Shown: piece after piece, positions 51,312 to 59,730 of the stretch | How positions within the stretch are numbered: the stretch's first letter is position 1 | Layout: each line of letters begins with the position of its first letter | Assembly: GCA_030691385.1 (NCBI GenBank) | Contig: JAUYEI010000081.1 | Location: 1 to 64,000 of the forward strand | Direction of reading: 5' to 3' | Length of the DNA: 64,000 nt | Origin: Azonexus sp. | GTDB taxonomy: Bacteria; Pseudomonadota; Gammaproteobacteria; Burkholderiales; Rhodocyclaceae | Notes under the pieces: model-generated | Seen by the model: the letters and a program-made list of their open reading frames with translations, nothing else | Databases searched by the model: none | What the model was told of the DNA's origin: nothing | Made by a program: the position numbers and the translations under genes

Positions 51312-52148
51312 TCAGGTCAATGCCTTGCGCGTCTTGGCCGCGCCCGTGCCGAATAGCTGCGGCGTCTGCGGATAACTGGCCGAGGGCAGGCTCTTGAGGA
51401 TGGCCTTGTACCAGTCGTTGTAGGTCGCCTCGGGCTTCAGGGCCTTGAGCGTTTTGAGCGCGTAGTAGGTGAAGGCGCCGTTGTAGCGGCCGGCGATCTT
51501 GGCGTCGTAGCTGTAGTTGTTCGGGCCTTCCTTGCAGCCGGAGAGCAGCAGGTCGCCGACCTGCTTGACCAGCGCGCCGGCCAGCGGCGAGGTGCCGGTC
51601 GGGGCCAGCATGGTCTGCGCCGCCTTGCCGGCGAAGTTCTTCGGCAGCTTGCTGGCCGGCAGCCAGTTGCCCATGGGCATGAAGCGCGGCCGGGTGTCGG
51701 CGTCCTTGTCGGCCTTGGCGGCGCGCGTCACGGTGCCGGAATGGCAGCTGTCGGCAATGAGCAGCAGGCGGGCACCGCCCTGGCGCGTGGCGAACAGGGC
51801 CTTGATCTCGTCGTCGATGAGCGCCGCGCCGCTGGTTTGCAGGTCGTAGGGGCAGAGCGCCTCGTCGAGGCCGTCCACCTCGTCGCCGTCCTCGTCGGGC
51901 TGGTAGGTGCCGTGGCCGGAGAAGGTGATGACCAGGCTGTCGCCCTTGCCGCCGCCGGCGATGAGCTTGGTCATGGCGTCGACCATGGCGGCCTTGGTCG
52001 CCTTGTCGTCGAGCAGCAGCGTGGTCTTGTAGCCGCGCGCGGCGAGGACGGCCGCCCAGTCCTGCGCGTCATTGACGCAGCCCTGCAGGTCCATGTGCGT
52101 GCCGGGGTAGTTGTTGATGCCGATGCAAAGTGCCGTCTTCTTGGCCAT
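51312..52148 (-). CDS. Caspase-family (metacaspase-like) protease (operon gene 2)
   Basis: A 278-residue C14 peptidase of the bacterial metacaspase type. It starts KKTALCIGINNYPGTHMDLQ, has the catalytic His79 in VITFSGHGTYQPDEDGDE and Cys135 in LLLIADSCHSGTV, with the acidic DGLDEALCPYD region between. AAGGAG lies before ATG 52148. It lies 40 bp upstream of the CHAT gene and 64 bp downstream of the first operon gene. Caspase-like and CHAT proteases often occur as regulated effectors or activators in bacterial suicide systems. Confidence 0.92.
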   Translation of the reverse strand: MAKKTALCIGINNYPGTHMDLQGCVNDAQDWAAVLAARGYKTTLLLDDKATKAAMVDAMTKLIAGGGKGDSLVITFSGHGTYQPDEDGDEVDGLDEALCPYDLQTSGAALIDDEIKALFATRQGGARLLLIADSCHSGTVTRAAKADKDADTRPRFMPMGNWLPASKLPKNFAGKAAQTMLAPTGTSPLAGALVKQVGDLLLSGCKEGPNNYSYDAKIAGRYNGAFTYYALKTLKALKPEATYNDWYKAILKSLPSASYPQTPQLFGTGAAKTRKALT

Positions 52149-52212
52149 GATTCGTCTCCTTTTTTCGTTGCTGCGTGAAGCGACAGGGTGACGCGAAAAA
52201 ATGACATTCAGA

Positions 52213-54192
52213 TTACCAGAGCTGACGCGTGTCCAGCCAGCTAACTTGCCCGGTTCGTCGTTTGACCTCGCGCACCATGTCCGCCGTGCCGCCGGCGCCG
52301 TCGCCACCACCACCGTTCCACAGGCAGATGAAGCGGACCCGGCTCAGGCCCTGGGCCAGGGCGCTGTAGAGCAGCCACAGGTTGCAGCGTTCGAAGGCGT
52401 TCATTTCGCGGCCTTCGCGGTCGCGCGGCAGCGGGCCGAGTTCGTCGGGCATGATGCGCGGTGGCAGCGTGACTTTGTCGCGCAGGGCGAGGTAGCGCTG
52501 GCGCCAGGCTTCGCCCTTGGCTGAGGGGAGGACCGAGGCTTCGATGAAGTCCGGCTCCTCGAGCGGCAGCAGCATCTGGAAAGGCACGCCGCGGGCCAGG
52601 CAGGCTTCGGCGAAGAGGATGTCGCCACCGGCGGCGCCCTGGGCGAAAGCCAGGTCGTCCGGGCCGGCGCCGAGGCTGTCGAGCAATTCGCCGATGCGGG
52701 CCGCGGCGATGGACTCCTTGTCGGCCGGGAAGCGCGGATCGGCCCGGTCCGGGCTGTCGATCATGTGCCCGGAAAAGAGAAAGACCTTGTCCGGCTGGCG
52801 CTGGCTGGCGGGCGGCTTGAGGCGCAGCATGGCGCGTTCGAGCGTGGCCAGGGCCATGGTCACGTTGTCCGGGCGAAAGTTGAGGTCGGCGAGCAGGGCG
52901 AGGTGCTTGTAAGTTGCTTCGAGGGCCAGCCAGTCGTTGTCGGCGTGGGCGATGGCCTCGCGAAAGGCGGCGCCGACGGCGGCCGGATCGCCATCGATGA
53001 TGGCCAGGCCGCCAAGGTTGGCCAGCGCCCAGAAACGGCAGGCATCGTCGCGCTCGCACGATGCTGCCCAGGCAACGCCGCCGGCCATGATGGCGGCCTC
53101 GTTGGCAAAGCGCGGGTCGCCGGTCAGGTCGCGGTAAACGTGCATCATCATGACCGCGTTGATGCCCGACAGGTAGTGCCCCGGGCTGCTCCGGAAGGCC
53201 CGGCTGTAACTCAGGATGGTGTCGCGCAGCAGGGCGTCTTCGTAGGCGGCATCGCTGCGCATCTGCTCCGGCGTGTGGCCCTCGATGCGCCAGGCATTGA
53301 CCCATTTCTCCTTGTCCAGGCGGCCGAGCAGTTCCCAGGCTTCGATATCGTCCTCGTCGTCCTCGATGAGCTTCTTGAAGACAGCCCGCGCTTCGTCCGT
53401 ACGGCCCAGGCGTTGCAGGCAGACGCCGCGCTGGCGGGCGGCCTCGTGGTTGTCCGGGGCGAATTCGAGGGCCAAGTCGCATTGTTCGAGGGCGAAATGG
53501 AAGTGCGCCATGCGGCGCAGCGCCTCGCCGGCCTTGAGGTGGGCTTCGACACGCAGCGGCGTGGCTGGCGCCTCATCGGCCAGGACGAGGATGTCCTCCG
53601 GATGGTTGGCGTTGCGCGCCACCTCGATGCGGGTCGCCCATTCGTCGTGGTTTTCCCAGTATTCGAGCGCATTGCCGACGCGCAAACGCGTCCAGTCAGG
53701 TTCCTCGAGATTGGGCAACAGGCTGTACACCGGGCTGGTCTTGCGGCCGTGCCAGGCGTTCAGCGTGCTTTTTGCCATGTTGGCCAGCGCCGCGATGTCG
53801 GCCGCCAGAGTTTTCGGGGCGGGGGCGCCGTCGAGCAGGTGGTAATTGAGCTTGCGATCAGTGTAGATGTCGAAGGGCTGGGCGGCACGCGGCCCCTGGA
53901 CGAGGATGACGCCGCGCGCCCGCAAGGCATGGCGGACGCCGAGTTCGTACCAGACATTGGGGTTGTCGAGCGTCAGGTCGGCGACCACGAGGTCGGCCAT
54001 CAGCAACTCCTGGAAAAGGTCGGCGCGGATGTCGCCAGCGCCCTGTTCCTCGTCGGCCCGCAAAACCGTCAACCCGGCGCTCTCCAGGGCCGGCCGGATC
54101 AGCTCGCCATAAACCCGGTCGAAATCGATCAGCCGGCCGTCAGCGGCGGCTTTGATACCGAACGGCATGGCGACGAAGACATGCAGACTCAT
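52213..54192 (-). CDS. Deoxyribosyltransferase-like/TPR/SLOG-like protein, candidate sensor (operon gene 1)
   Basis: A 659-residue first gene of the operon. Residues 1-150 resemble the N-terminal domain of the operon's last gene: FVAMPFGIKAAADGRLIDFD, then ADLVVADLTLDNPNVWYELG (66-85). Residues about 150-460 are TPR-like (FHFALEQCDLALEFAPDNHE, LQRLGRTDEARAVFKKLIED), matching MAP3K TRAFs-binding/TPR-S proteins. The C-terminal third (about 470-655) has FLFSGHMIDSPDR and GAAGGDILFAEACLARG, suggesting a SLOG-like nucleotide-binding fold. ATG 54192 has GAGGGGCG upstream; an in-frame ATG at 54219 is an alternative. Probably makes or senses a nucleotide signal (inference). Confidence 0.78.
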   Translation of the reverse strand: MSLHVFVAMPFGIKAAADGRLIDFDRVYGELIRPALESAGLTVLRADEEQGAGDIRADLFQELLMADLVVADLTLDNPNVWYELGVRHALRARGVILVQGPRAAQPFDIYTDRKLNYHLLDGAPAPKTLAADIAALANMAKSTLNAWHGRKTSPVYSLLPNLEEPDWTRLRVGNALEYWENHDEWATRIEVARNANHPEDILVLADEAPATPLRVEAHLKAGEALRRMAHFHFALEQCDLALEFAPDNHEAARQRGVCLQRLGRTDEARAVFKKLIEDDEDDIEAWELLGRLDKEKWVNAWRIEGHTPEQMRSDAAYEDALLRDTILSYSRAFRSSPGHYLSGINAVMMMHVYRDLTGDPRFANEAAIMAGGVAWAASCERDDACRFWALANLGGLAIIDGDPAAVGAAFREAIAHADNDWLALEATYKHLALLADLNFRPDNVTMALATLERAMLRLKPPASQRQPDKVFLFSGHMIDSPDRADPRFPADKESIAAARIGELLDSLGAGPDDLAFAQGAAGGDILFAEACLARGVPFQMLLPLEEPDFIEASVLPSAKGEAWRQRYLALRDKVTLPPRIMPDELGPLPRDREGREMNAFERCNLWLLYSALAQGLSRVRFICLWNGGGGDGAGGTADMVREVKRRTGQVSWLDTRQLW

Positions 54193-54290
54193 GGACGCCC
54201 CTCTGTTGGCCTGACTCATCAGCCGACACCCGGTACGATCTTTGGTTCATCGCTGGCGGGCGGTTTGCGGCATTCTTTTGATGTACTGCG

Positions 54291-54310
54291 GACTTGCCTG
54301 CATGCAAGTC
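54291..54310. promoter_or_regulatory. Perfect inverted repeat upstream of the seven-gene operon, candidate operator
   Basis: GACTTGC (54291-54297), CTGCAT, GCAAGTC (54304-54310); arms perfect and the centre nearly so. It lies about 100 bases before the first operon ATG, a position suiting a dimeric regulator. Confidence 0.5.
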
Positions 54311-54379
54311 GTTGAACCATCTTAGACCGATGATCGTGTCATGCCAAGCACCTTTATCCGGTCGTCGTTGTGATGAATT

Positions 54380-54415
54380 TCACGGTCAACCGGAAAAAAC
54401 GGCCAAAAATGAAAT
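54380..54415 (+). repeat. 37-bp interspersed repeat, copy J
   Basis: TCACGGTCAACCGGAAAAAA, then CGGCCAAAAATGAAAT. Intergenic, in the gap between the seven-gene operon and the YkgJ gene. Confidence 0.88.
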
Positions 54416-54583
54416 GTCACGGCAGCGGCCTGGCGGCCGAGCCCGGCCGTCTTTTCCGGAAAGACGGGAATTCCGGCACGAGCGAATCCCGCTTCGACCC
54501 TTGCGCCCCGCTTTCAGATCGTGCTATCAGTGCCCGATGACCCTCACTATTCCTTCAGCCGCGTTTCACCCGGCGGCCCTTCG

Positions 54584-55117
54584 ATGAGCGCCCACAACCC
54601 CCGCCGTCGCCTGACCACCGAGCTTGCCGCGGCGGCGGCCGCCTATCAGGTCGCCGCCGTCATCCCCCATTGCGCCCAGTGCTCCAAGCCATGCTGCCGG
54701 CTCGACGTGCTCGTCCTCGAGCTGGAATGGAAACAACTCAAGACCCTCTGGCAACTCGGTGAATTGCGCCCCGCCTTCGACCGACGACTCGCCACCGGCC
54801 AGGGCCCCGAAGAAATCCGGGCCGGAAACGGGCTCTACTACGCCCACAGCAAACCCTGCCCCGCCTACGACCAAAGCTGCGGCGCCTGCCGGGTCTACGA
54901 CCAGGAAGCCAAACCGGCCGGCTGCACCGACTTCCCGGTTTACGAAGATGATGGCTGCATCATCGCCGACCTGCGCTGCGAAGCCGTGAACCTCGACGCC
55001 CTGACCGCCTGGATAGCCCGCGCCGTCGGACCGGCGTATCGCGTCGTCAAATCCGCCGACGCGGAGTTTCCCTTCCTGGTCACGCTGACTGTGAAGAGAG
55101 TGGCTGCCAAGGGCTGA
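54584..55117 (+). CDS. YkgJ-family cysteine cluster protein
   Basis: A 177-residue protein with the YkgJ/CxxCxxxCC metal-binding cluster: HCAQCSKPCCRLDVLVLE near residue 30, then CPAYDQSCGACRVYDQEAKPAGCTDFP around residue 90, giving about eight cysteines placed as in the family, which is thought to bind zinc or iron. The start is ATG 54584; an earlier in-frame ATG lacks support. Function unknown. Confidence 0.86.
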   Translation: MSAHNPRRRLTTELAAAAAAYQVAAVIPHCAQCSKPCCRLDVLVLELEWKQLKTLWQLGELRPAFDRRLATGQGPEEIRAGNGLYYAHSKPCPAYDQSCGACRVYDQEAKPAGCTDFPVYEDDGCIIADLRCEAVNLDALTAWIARAVGPAYRVVKSADAEFPFLVTLTVKRVAAKG

Positions 55118-55132
55118 GAAATTTCAATGAAA

Positions 55133-55153
55133 AAGGGAGCTGTTGGCTCCTTT
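55133..55153 (+). terminator. Terminator-like hairpin after the YkgJ gene
   Basis: AAGGGAGC and GGCTCCTT-type arms around TGTT, followed by TTTGGGTT. The hairpin resembles the AAAAAAGGAGCC terminator at 63663. Confidence 0.5.
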
Positions 55154-55200
55154 GGGTTGCAGAAAATGAATCCCGGGCGACGTACTGCCGCTCTTCGGCC

Positions 55201-55430
55201 TTATGGAGCGCTCCACATAAGGCCGAGTTGTGTGAATTGGCTCAACAACAGCTTGCCGGCCGGACAGATGAAGCTCCCCGCACCAGCGTCATAAGTGAAG
55301 TCGGCGGATCTGGAGCACTTGGCGGGTTTATTCGGATGCGCCTTGTCGCAGAGCCGGTCGGGCTTGGCTTTGTGCTGTGCCTGATTTTTGCAACGTTTGT
55401 CGCGGCTGGGCATGCTGTGGTCGGCACCAG
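55201..55430 (-). pseudogene. Remnant of an IS1182-like transposase
   Basis: The minus-strand frame reads PSRDKRCKNQAQHKAKPDRL, then PNKPAKCSRSADFTYDAGAG and SFICPAGKLLL, matching the zinc-finger-like middle of IS1182/DDE transposases (usual pattern DFTYD...C-CPAGK-L). The N-terminal third and the catalytic DDE domain are missing and a stop follows at 55201. Only a 75-residue fragment survives. Confidence 0.7.
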
Positions 55431-55528
55431 CACCCGGCGCCTCGAACTGCCGAGAAGCACGCTTTTCCCACTGGGAAAACCGGATAATGGCGGCCAATTC
55501 GTTGTGAACGCTATTTTGGGATTCCCGC

Positions 55529-57733
55529 ATGGAAATCAAGGTCAATTTTCTCGACAAGCTTCGTCTTGAAGCCAAGTTCGATGACTTCACGGTGGTGGCC
55601 GATCAGCCTATCCGCTACAAGGGCGATGGCTCGGCACCGGGGCCGTTCGATTATTTTCTGGCTTCTTCGGCCTTGTGTGCGGCTTACTTTGTGAAGCTGT
55701 ACTGCGACACGCGCAACATTCCGACCGATAACATCCGCCTGTCGCAGAACAACATCGTTGATCCGGAAAACCGCTACCAGCAGATTTTCAAGATTCAGGT
55801 CGAGTTGCCGGCAGACATCTCCGCCAAGGACCGGCAGGGCATTTTGCGTTCCATCGACCGGTGTACCGTCAAAAAGGTGGTGCAAACCGGGCCGGAGTTC
55901 GTGATCGAGGAAGTGGAAAATCTCGATGCCGATGCGCAGGCCTTGCTGACGCTGAATCCCGATTCGGCTGCGAGCACCTATATCGCCGGCAAGGATCTGC
56001 CGCTCGAGCAAACCATCGCCAACATGTCCGGCATTTTGGCCGGCCTGGGCATGAAGATTGAAATCGCGTCATGGCGCAATCTGGTGCCCAACGTGTGGTC
56101 ACTGCATATCCGCGATGCGCACTCGCCGATGTGTTTTACCAACGGCAAGGGCGCGACCAAGGAAAGCGCCCTGGCCTCGGCCCTGGGCGAATTCATTGAG
56201 CGGGCGAGTTGCAATCACTTCTACAACGACCAGTTCTGGGGCGAAGACATCGCCAACGCGGCCTTCGTGCATTACCCGAATGAGCGCTGGTTCAAGCCGG
56301 GCCGCAAGGATGCGCTGCCGGCCGGGATTCTCGACGAATACTGCCGGCAGATTTACAACCCCGATGGCGAGTTGCGCGGCTCGCATCTCCACGACACCAA
56401 CTCCGGCAATACCGAGCGCGGCATCTGCACCCTGCCCTATGTCCGCCAGTCGGACGGCGAAGTGGTCTATTTCCCGACCAACCTGATCGACAACCTGTTC
56501 CTCAGCAATGGCATGAGTGCGGGTAATACCTTAGTCGAAGCCCAGGTGCAATGCCTGTCGGAAATCTTCGAGCGGGCGGTCAAACGCGAAATCCTGGAAG
56601 GTGAAATCGCCCTGCCCGATGTGCCGCCCGACGTGCTGGCGAAATATCCGGGCATTCTGGCCGGCATCGAGGAGCTGGAAAAGCAGGGCTTTCCGGTGCT
56701 GGTCAAGGATGCGTCGCTGGGCGGCGAGTTTCCGGTGATGTGCGTGACCTTGATGAACCCGCGTACCGGCGGTGTGTTTGCGTCGTTCGGCGCGCACCCA
56801 AGCCTGGAGGTGGCGCTCGAGCGCAGTCTTACCGAGTTGCTGCAGGGGCGCAGTTTTGAAGGCCTGAACGATTTGCCTCGGCCGACCTTCGAAAGCAACG
56901 CCGTCACCGAGCCGAACAACTTCGTTGAACACTTTATCGATTCCAGCGGCGTGGTGTCGTGGCGCTTTTTCAGCGCCAAGGCCGATTTCGATTTTGTCGA
57001 GTGGGACTTTTCCGGCCAGGGTGAAAACTCCAATGCCGACGAAGCCGCCGCCTTGTTCGGCATTCTCGAAGACATGGGCAAGGAAGCGTACATGGCGGTC
57101 TATGACCAACTCGGCGCAACGGCCTGCCGCATCCTGGTGCCGGGGTATTCGGAAATCTATCCGCTGGAAGAACTGATCTGGGACAACACCAACAAGGCGC
57201 TGGCGTTCCGCGCCGACATCCTGAATCTGCACAGTCTCGACGACGCCGGCCTTGAAGCACTGCTCGAACGTCTGGAAGACAGTGAGCTCGACGATTACAC
57301 CGACATCATCACCTTGATCGGCGTCGAATTTGACGAGAACACGGCCTGGGGCCAGCTGACGATTCTCGAGTTGAAGCTGCTGATCAATCTCGCCTTGCAG
57401 CAATTCGAAGCGGCGCACGAGTTGGTGGGAACCTACCTGCAATACAACGAGAACACCGTCGAGCGCGGCTTGTTCTATCAGGCCTTGAATGTGGTGCTTG
57501 AGGTGCTGCTGGACGACGAGCTGGAACTGGACGATTACGAGGTCAATTTCCGCCGGATGTTTGGCAACCCGCGCATGGATGCGGTGCTGGGCTCGGTGGA
57601 CGGCAGCGTGCGCTTCTTCGGCTTGACGCCAACCAGCATGAAACTCGAAGGGCTCGATCGGCACCAGCGCCTGATCGATAGCTACAAAAAACTGCACATG
57701 GCGCGGGGCAAGGTGGCGGCTTCATCCAGTTAG
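55529..57733 (+). CDS. OsmC-YcaO fusion protein
   Basis: A 734-residue fusion. Residues 1-135 are an OsmC/Ohr-like domain (DKLRLEAKFDDFTVVADQPI, FDYFLASSALCAAYFVKLYC). Residues about 170-580 are a YcaO ATP-dependent domain (FTNGKGATKESALASALGEFIERASCN, AQVQCLSEIFERAVKREILEG, HPSLEVALERSLTELLQGR). The last 150 residues are helical, as in the E. coli YcaO group. E. coli YcaO influences RimO-dependent methylthiolation of ribosomal protein S12; the OsmC fusion is a known variant. The ATG lacks a clear Shine-Dalgarno. Confidence 0.9.
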   Translation: MEIKVNFLDKLRLEAKFDDFTVVADQPIRYKGDGSAPGPFDYFLASSALCAAYFVKLYCDTRNIPTDNIRLSQNNIVDPENRYQQIFKIQVELPADISAKDRQGILRSIDRCTVKKVVQTGPEFVIEEVENLDADAQALLTLNPDSAASTYIAGKDLPLEQTIANMSGILAGLGMKIEIASWRNLVPNVWSLHIRDAHSPMCFTNGKGATKESALASALGEFIERASCNHFYNDQFWGEDIANAAFVHYPNERWFKPGRKDALPAGILDEYCRQIYNPDGELRGSHLHDTNSGNTERGICTLPYVRQSDGEVVYFPTNLIDNLFLSNGMSAGNTLVEAQVQCLSEIFERAVKREILEGEIALPDVPPDVLAKYPGILAGIEELEKQGFPVLVKDASLGGEFPVMCVTLMNPRTGGVFASFGAHPSLEVALERSLTELLQGRSFEGLNDLPRPTFESNAVTEPNNFVEHFIDSSGVVSWRFFSAKADFDFVEWDFSGQGENSNADEAAALFGILEDMGKEAYMAVYDQLGATACRILVPGYSEIYPLEELIWDNTNKALAFRADILNLHSLDDAGLEALLERLEDSELDDYTDIITLIGVEFDENTAWGQLTILELKLLINLALQQFEAAHELVGTYLQYNENTVERGLFYQALNVVLEVLLDDELELDDYEVNFRRMFGNPRMDAVLGSVDGSVRFFGLTPTSMKLEGLDRHQRLIDSYKKLHMARGKVAASSS

Positions 57734-58083
57734 GGTTGCGAGTCAGGGCTGGGTCAAGCACAAGAATGACCGGATGGCTCCCTCGCGCTTCGGCACCCGT
57801 TAAGTGCAAGGCCAACGTCCGCTGCCGGTTGACCTGACCGTCCGCAGCAGGTCGGGAGTTCGCATTGGCTGGATAGGAAAGCTGCCGTTCGCGGCCTCTC
57901 AAGGCTGAGCGGCAGGTATGCTGCCCGATTCAGCGCAACAGGGCAACGGCAGTTATGCCGACCAACCGCCTGTTGCCGCTGGCATGAGGCTGATCTTCTG
58001 CCTGAACGGACATTGGAGACCAGAGCCGCCTACGTCGGCAACGAGTAGGTCTCCGGCCAGCAGAAAATGGCGATCAATGAGCG
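57734..58083. other. Intergenic region, 350 bp, nothing recognised
   Basis: No supported coding frame, RNA gene or repeat-family copy. The sequence holds several short GC-rich inverted motifs (for example CTGCCG/CGGCAG) but none convincingly a terminator. Confidence 0.5.
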
Positions 58084-58563
58084 TCAACCGCGCCGGGCTG
58101 TTTCGATCGCAGCGATGTCGATTTTTCCCATCTGCATCATCGCCTCGAAAGCGCGCTTGGCCGCCGCGCGGTCAGGATCGGCGATCGCGGCAATAAGGGC
58201 GCGTGGCGTGATCTGCCACGACAGGCCCCACTTGTCCTTGCACCAGCCGCATTCGCTTGCCTGGCCGCCATTTCTGACAATCGCATTCCACAAGCGGTCG
58301 GTTTCGGCCTGGTCGTCGGTCGCAACCTGGAAGGAGAAAGCCTCGCTGTGCGCGAACGCCGGTCCGCCGTTCAGGCCAATACAAGGGATGCCCATCACGG
58401 TGAACTCGACCACCAGGGCGTCGCCCTCCTTGCCGTCGGGATAGTCGCCGGGCGAGTGAAGGATCGTTCCGACCGCGCTGTCCGGAAACGTCTCGGCGTA
58501 GAACTGCGCGGCTTCTTCTGCGGTGCCGTTGAACCAGAGACAAATCGTGTTTTTGTTGAGCAT
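58084..58563 (-). CDS. VOC-family (PhnB-like) protein
   Basis: A 159-residue vicinal oxygen chelate protein of the PhnB/3-demethylubiquinone-methyltransferase-like group. Typical strings are CLWFNGTAEEAAQFYAETFP, FTVMGIPCIGLNGGPAFAHS and a C-terminal CGWCKDKWGLSWQITPRAL. ATG 58563 is preceded by GGAGA. Enzymatic role unknown; family members bind metal and small molecules. Divergent from phhA. Confidence 0.87.
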   Translation of the reverse strand: MLNKNTICLWFNGTAEEAAQFYAETFPDSAVGTILHSPGDYPDGKEGDALVVEFTVMGIPCIGLNGGPAFAHSEAFSFQVATDDQAETDRLWNAIVRNGGQASECGWCKDKWGLSWQITPRALIAAIADPDRAAAKRAFEAMMQMGKIDIAAIETARRG

Positions 58564-58794
58564 TTTGGTTCTCCGATAGATGAAGCACATGGCTCAAATC
58601 TTGAAGACTGCACAGTTTCTTGGACAATTGGCGCTCATTTGGGTTGCGCGCCCGCGCGATCGTCAGCAACTATGGCCCGGGCCGTCGCCGCGTACCGCCG
58701 GATCTCAGGAATCTGGCGTCGAAGCGGCGCGGAACGATCGCAGGAATCCACGATCTCAATTAAGGAGAAGGGCTGTTGAGAAGGAGAGTCAGCG

Positions 58795-59730
58795 ATGCTG
58801 GGTGCCAAATCGAACAGCGGTTTGCGCGGCGACTATTCCCGGGCGCGGGCTGATTTTACGGTGGATCAGGACATGGCCGGCTACAGTGCGACCGACCATG
58901 CGTTATGGGGCCAATTGATGGCGCGCCAGAGCGCGATGGTCCGCTCTTATGCCTGCGCCGAGTTCATCTTGGGCGTCGACGCCTTGGGCGGCAGTGCCGG
59001 GATTCCCGAGCTTTCGCGCGTCAGCGATTTCATCGAGCGGCGTACGGGCTGGCGGCTGGTCGCCGTGCCGGGCTTCATTCCCGACGATGCCTTCTTCGCG
59101 CATCTGGCGGCCCGGCGTTTCCCGGTCAGCGTCTGGTTGCGCAAGCCGGAGGAAATGGATTATCTGGTCGAGCCTGACCTCTTCCACGATTTCTTCGGTC
59201 ATGTGCCGTTACTGCTCCATCCAGTGTTTGCCGATTACCTTGCGGCTTACGGCGCCAAGGGGCGCGAAGCCATAGAGGCGGATGCCCTGCCGCGCCTCGC
59301 CCGGCTCTACTGGTACATGGTCGAGTTCGGCCTGATCGATACGCCGGGCGGGCTCAAGGCTTACGGCGCCGGCATGCTGTCGTCGAAGACCGAGACGCAT
59401 TATTCACTGGAGAGTCCGCTGCCCCATCGCGTCTGGTTCGACCTGGAGCGGGTGATGCGGACCCGCTACATGATCGACGACTTTCAGAAAACCTATTTCG
59501 TGCTGCCGGATTTCGACGCGCTGTTCAACGCCATGGCGCGGGACTTTCGCCCGCTCTATCAAAGCCTCGCTTCGCTGCCGGACGTCGAAGCCAATAGCCT
59601 GGTCACTGGTGATCGCGTCTATGCTGCGCCGACGGTTGCCGGCGGTGCGTCGGGCTGCAATTCGGGCCGACTGGCCGCGAAAGCCTCGAGATCGGCGCAG
59701 GCCGCGTCGATTCGGCACAGCCGCGGATAG
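58795..59730 (+). CDS. phhA: Phenylalanine 4-monooxygenase
   Basis: PhhA hydroxylates phenylalanine to tyrosine using tetrahydropterin and non-haem iron. The 311-residue protein has the iron ligands His131 and His136 (EPDLFHDFFGHVPLL) and Glu177 (YWYMVEFGLI), plus the family VPGFIPDDAFFAHLA. AAGGAGAG precedes the ATG. The last 37 codons run into the convergent maiA gene (112-bp overlap) and encode a tail with no family similarity, so the ancestral stop may have been lost. It begins the phenylalanine-tyrosine route completed by the opposite-strand genes. Confidence 0.95.
   Translation: MLGAKSNSGLRGDYSRARADFTVDQDMAGYSATDHALWGQLMARQSAMVRSYACAEFILGVDALGGSAGIPELSRVSDFIERRTGWRLVAVPGFIPDDAFFAHLAARRFPVSVWLRKPEEMDYLVEPDLFHDFFGHVPLLLHPVFADYLAAYGAKGREAIEADALPRLARLYWYMVEFGLIDTPGGLKAYGAGMLSSKTETHYSLESPLPHRVWFDLERVMRTRYMIDDFQKTYFVLPDFDALFNAMARDFRPLYQSLASLPDVEANSLVTGDRVYAAPTVAGGASGCNSGRLAAKASRSAQAASIRHSRG

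Larger units (their letters stand above)
54193..54583. other. Divergent intergenic region, 391 bp, upstream of the seven-gene operon
   Basis: Contains a perfect inverted repeat at 54291-54310, a 37-bp repeat copy at 54380-54415 and the leader of the YkgJ gene. No other gene or RNA recognised. Confidence 0.6.
55118..55528. other. Intergenic region, 411 bp, with a transposase remnant
   Basis: Holds the terminator of the YkgJ gene, the IS remnant at 55201-55430 and the leader of the OsmC-YcaO gene. No inverted terminal repeats of the lost element were recognised. Confidence 0.6.
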
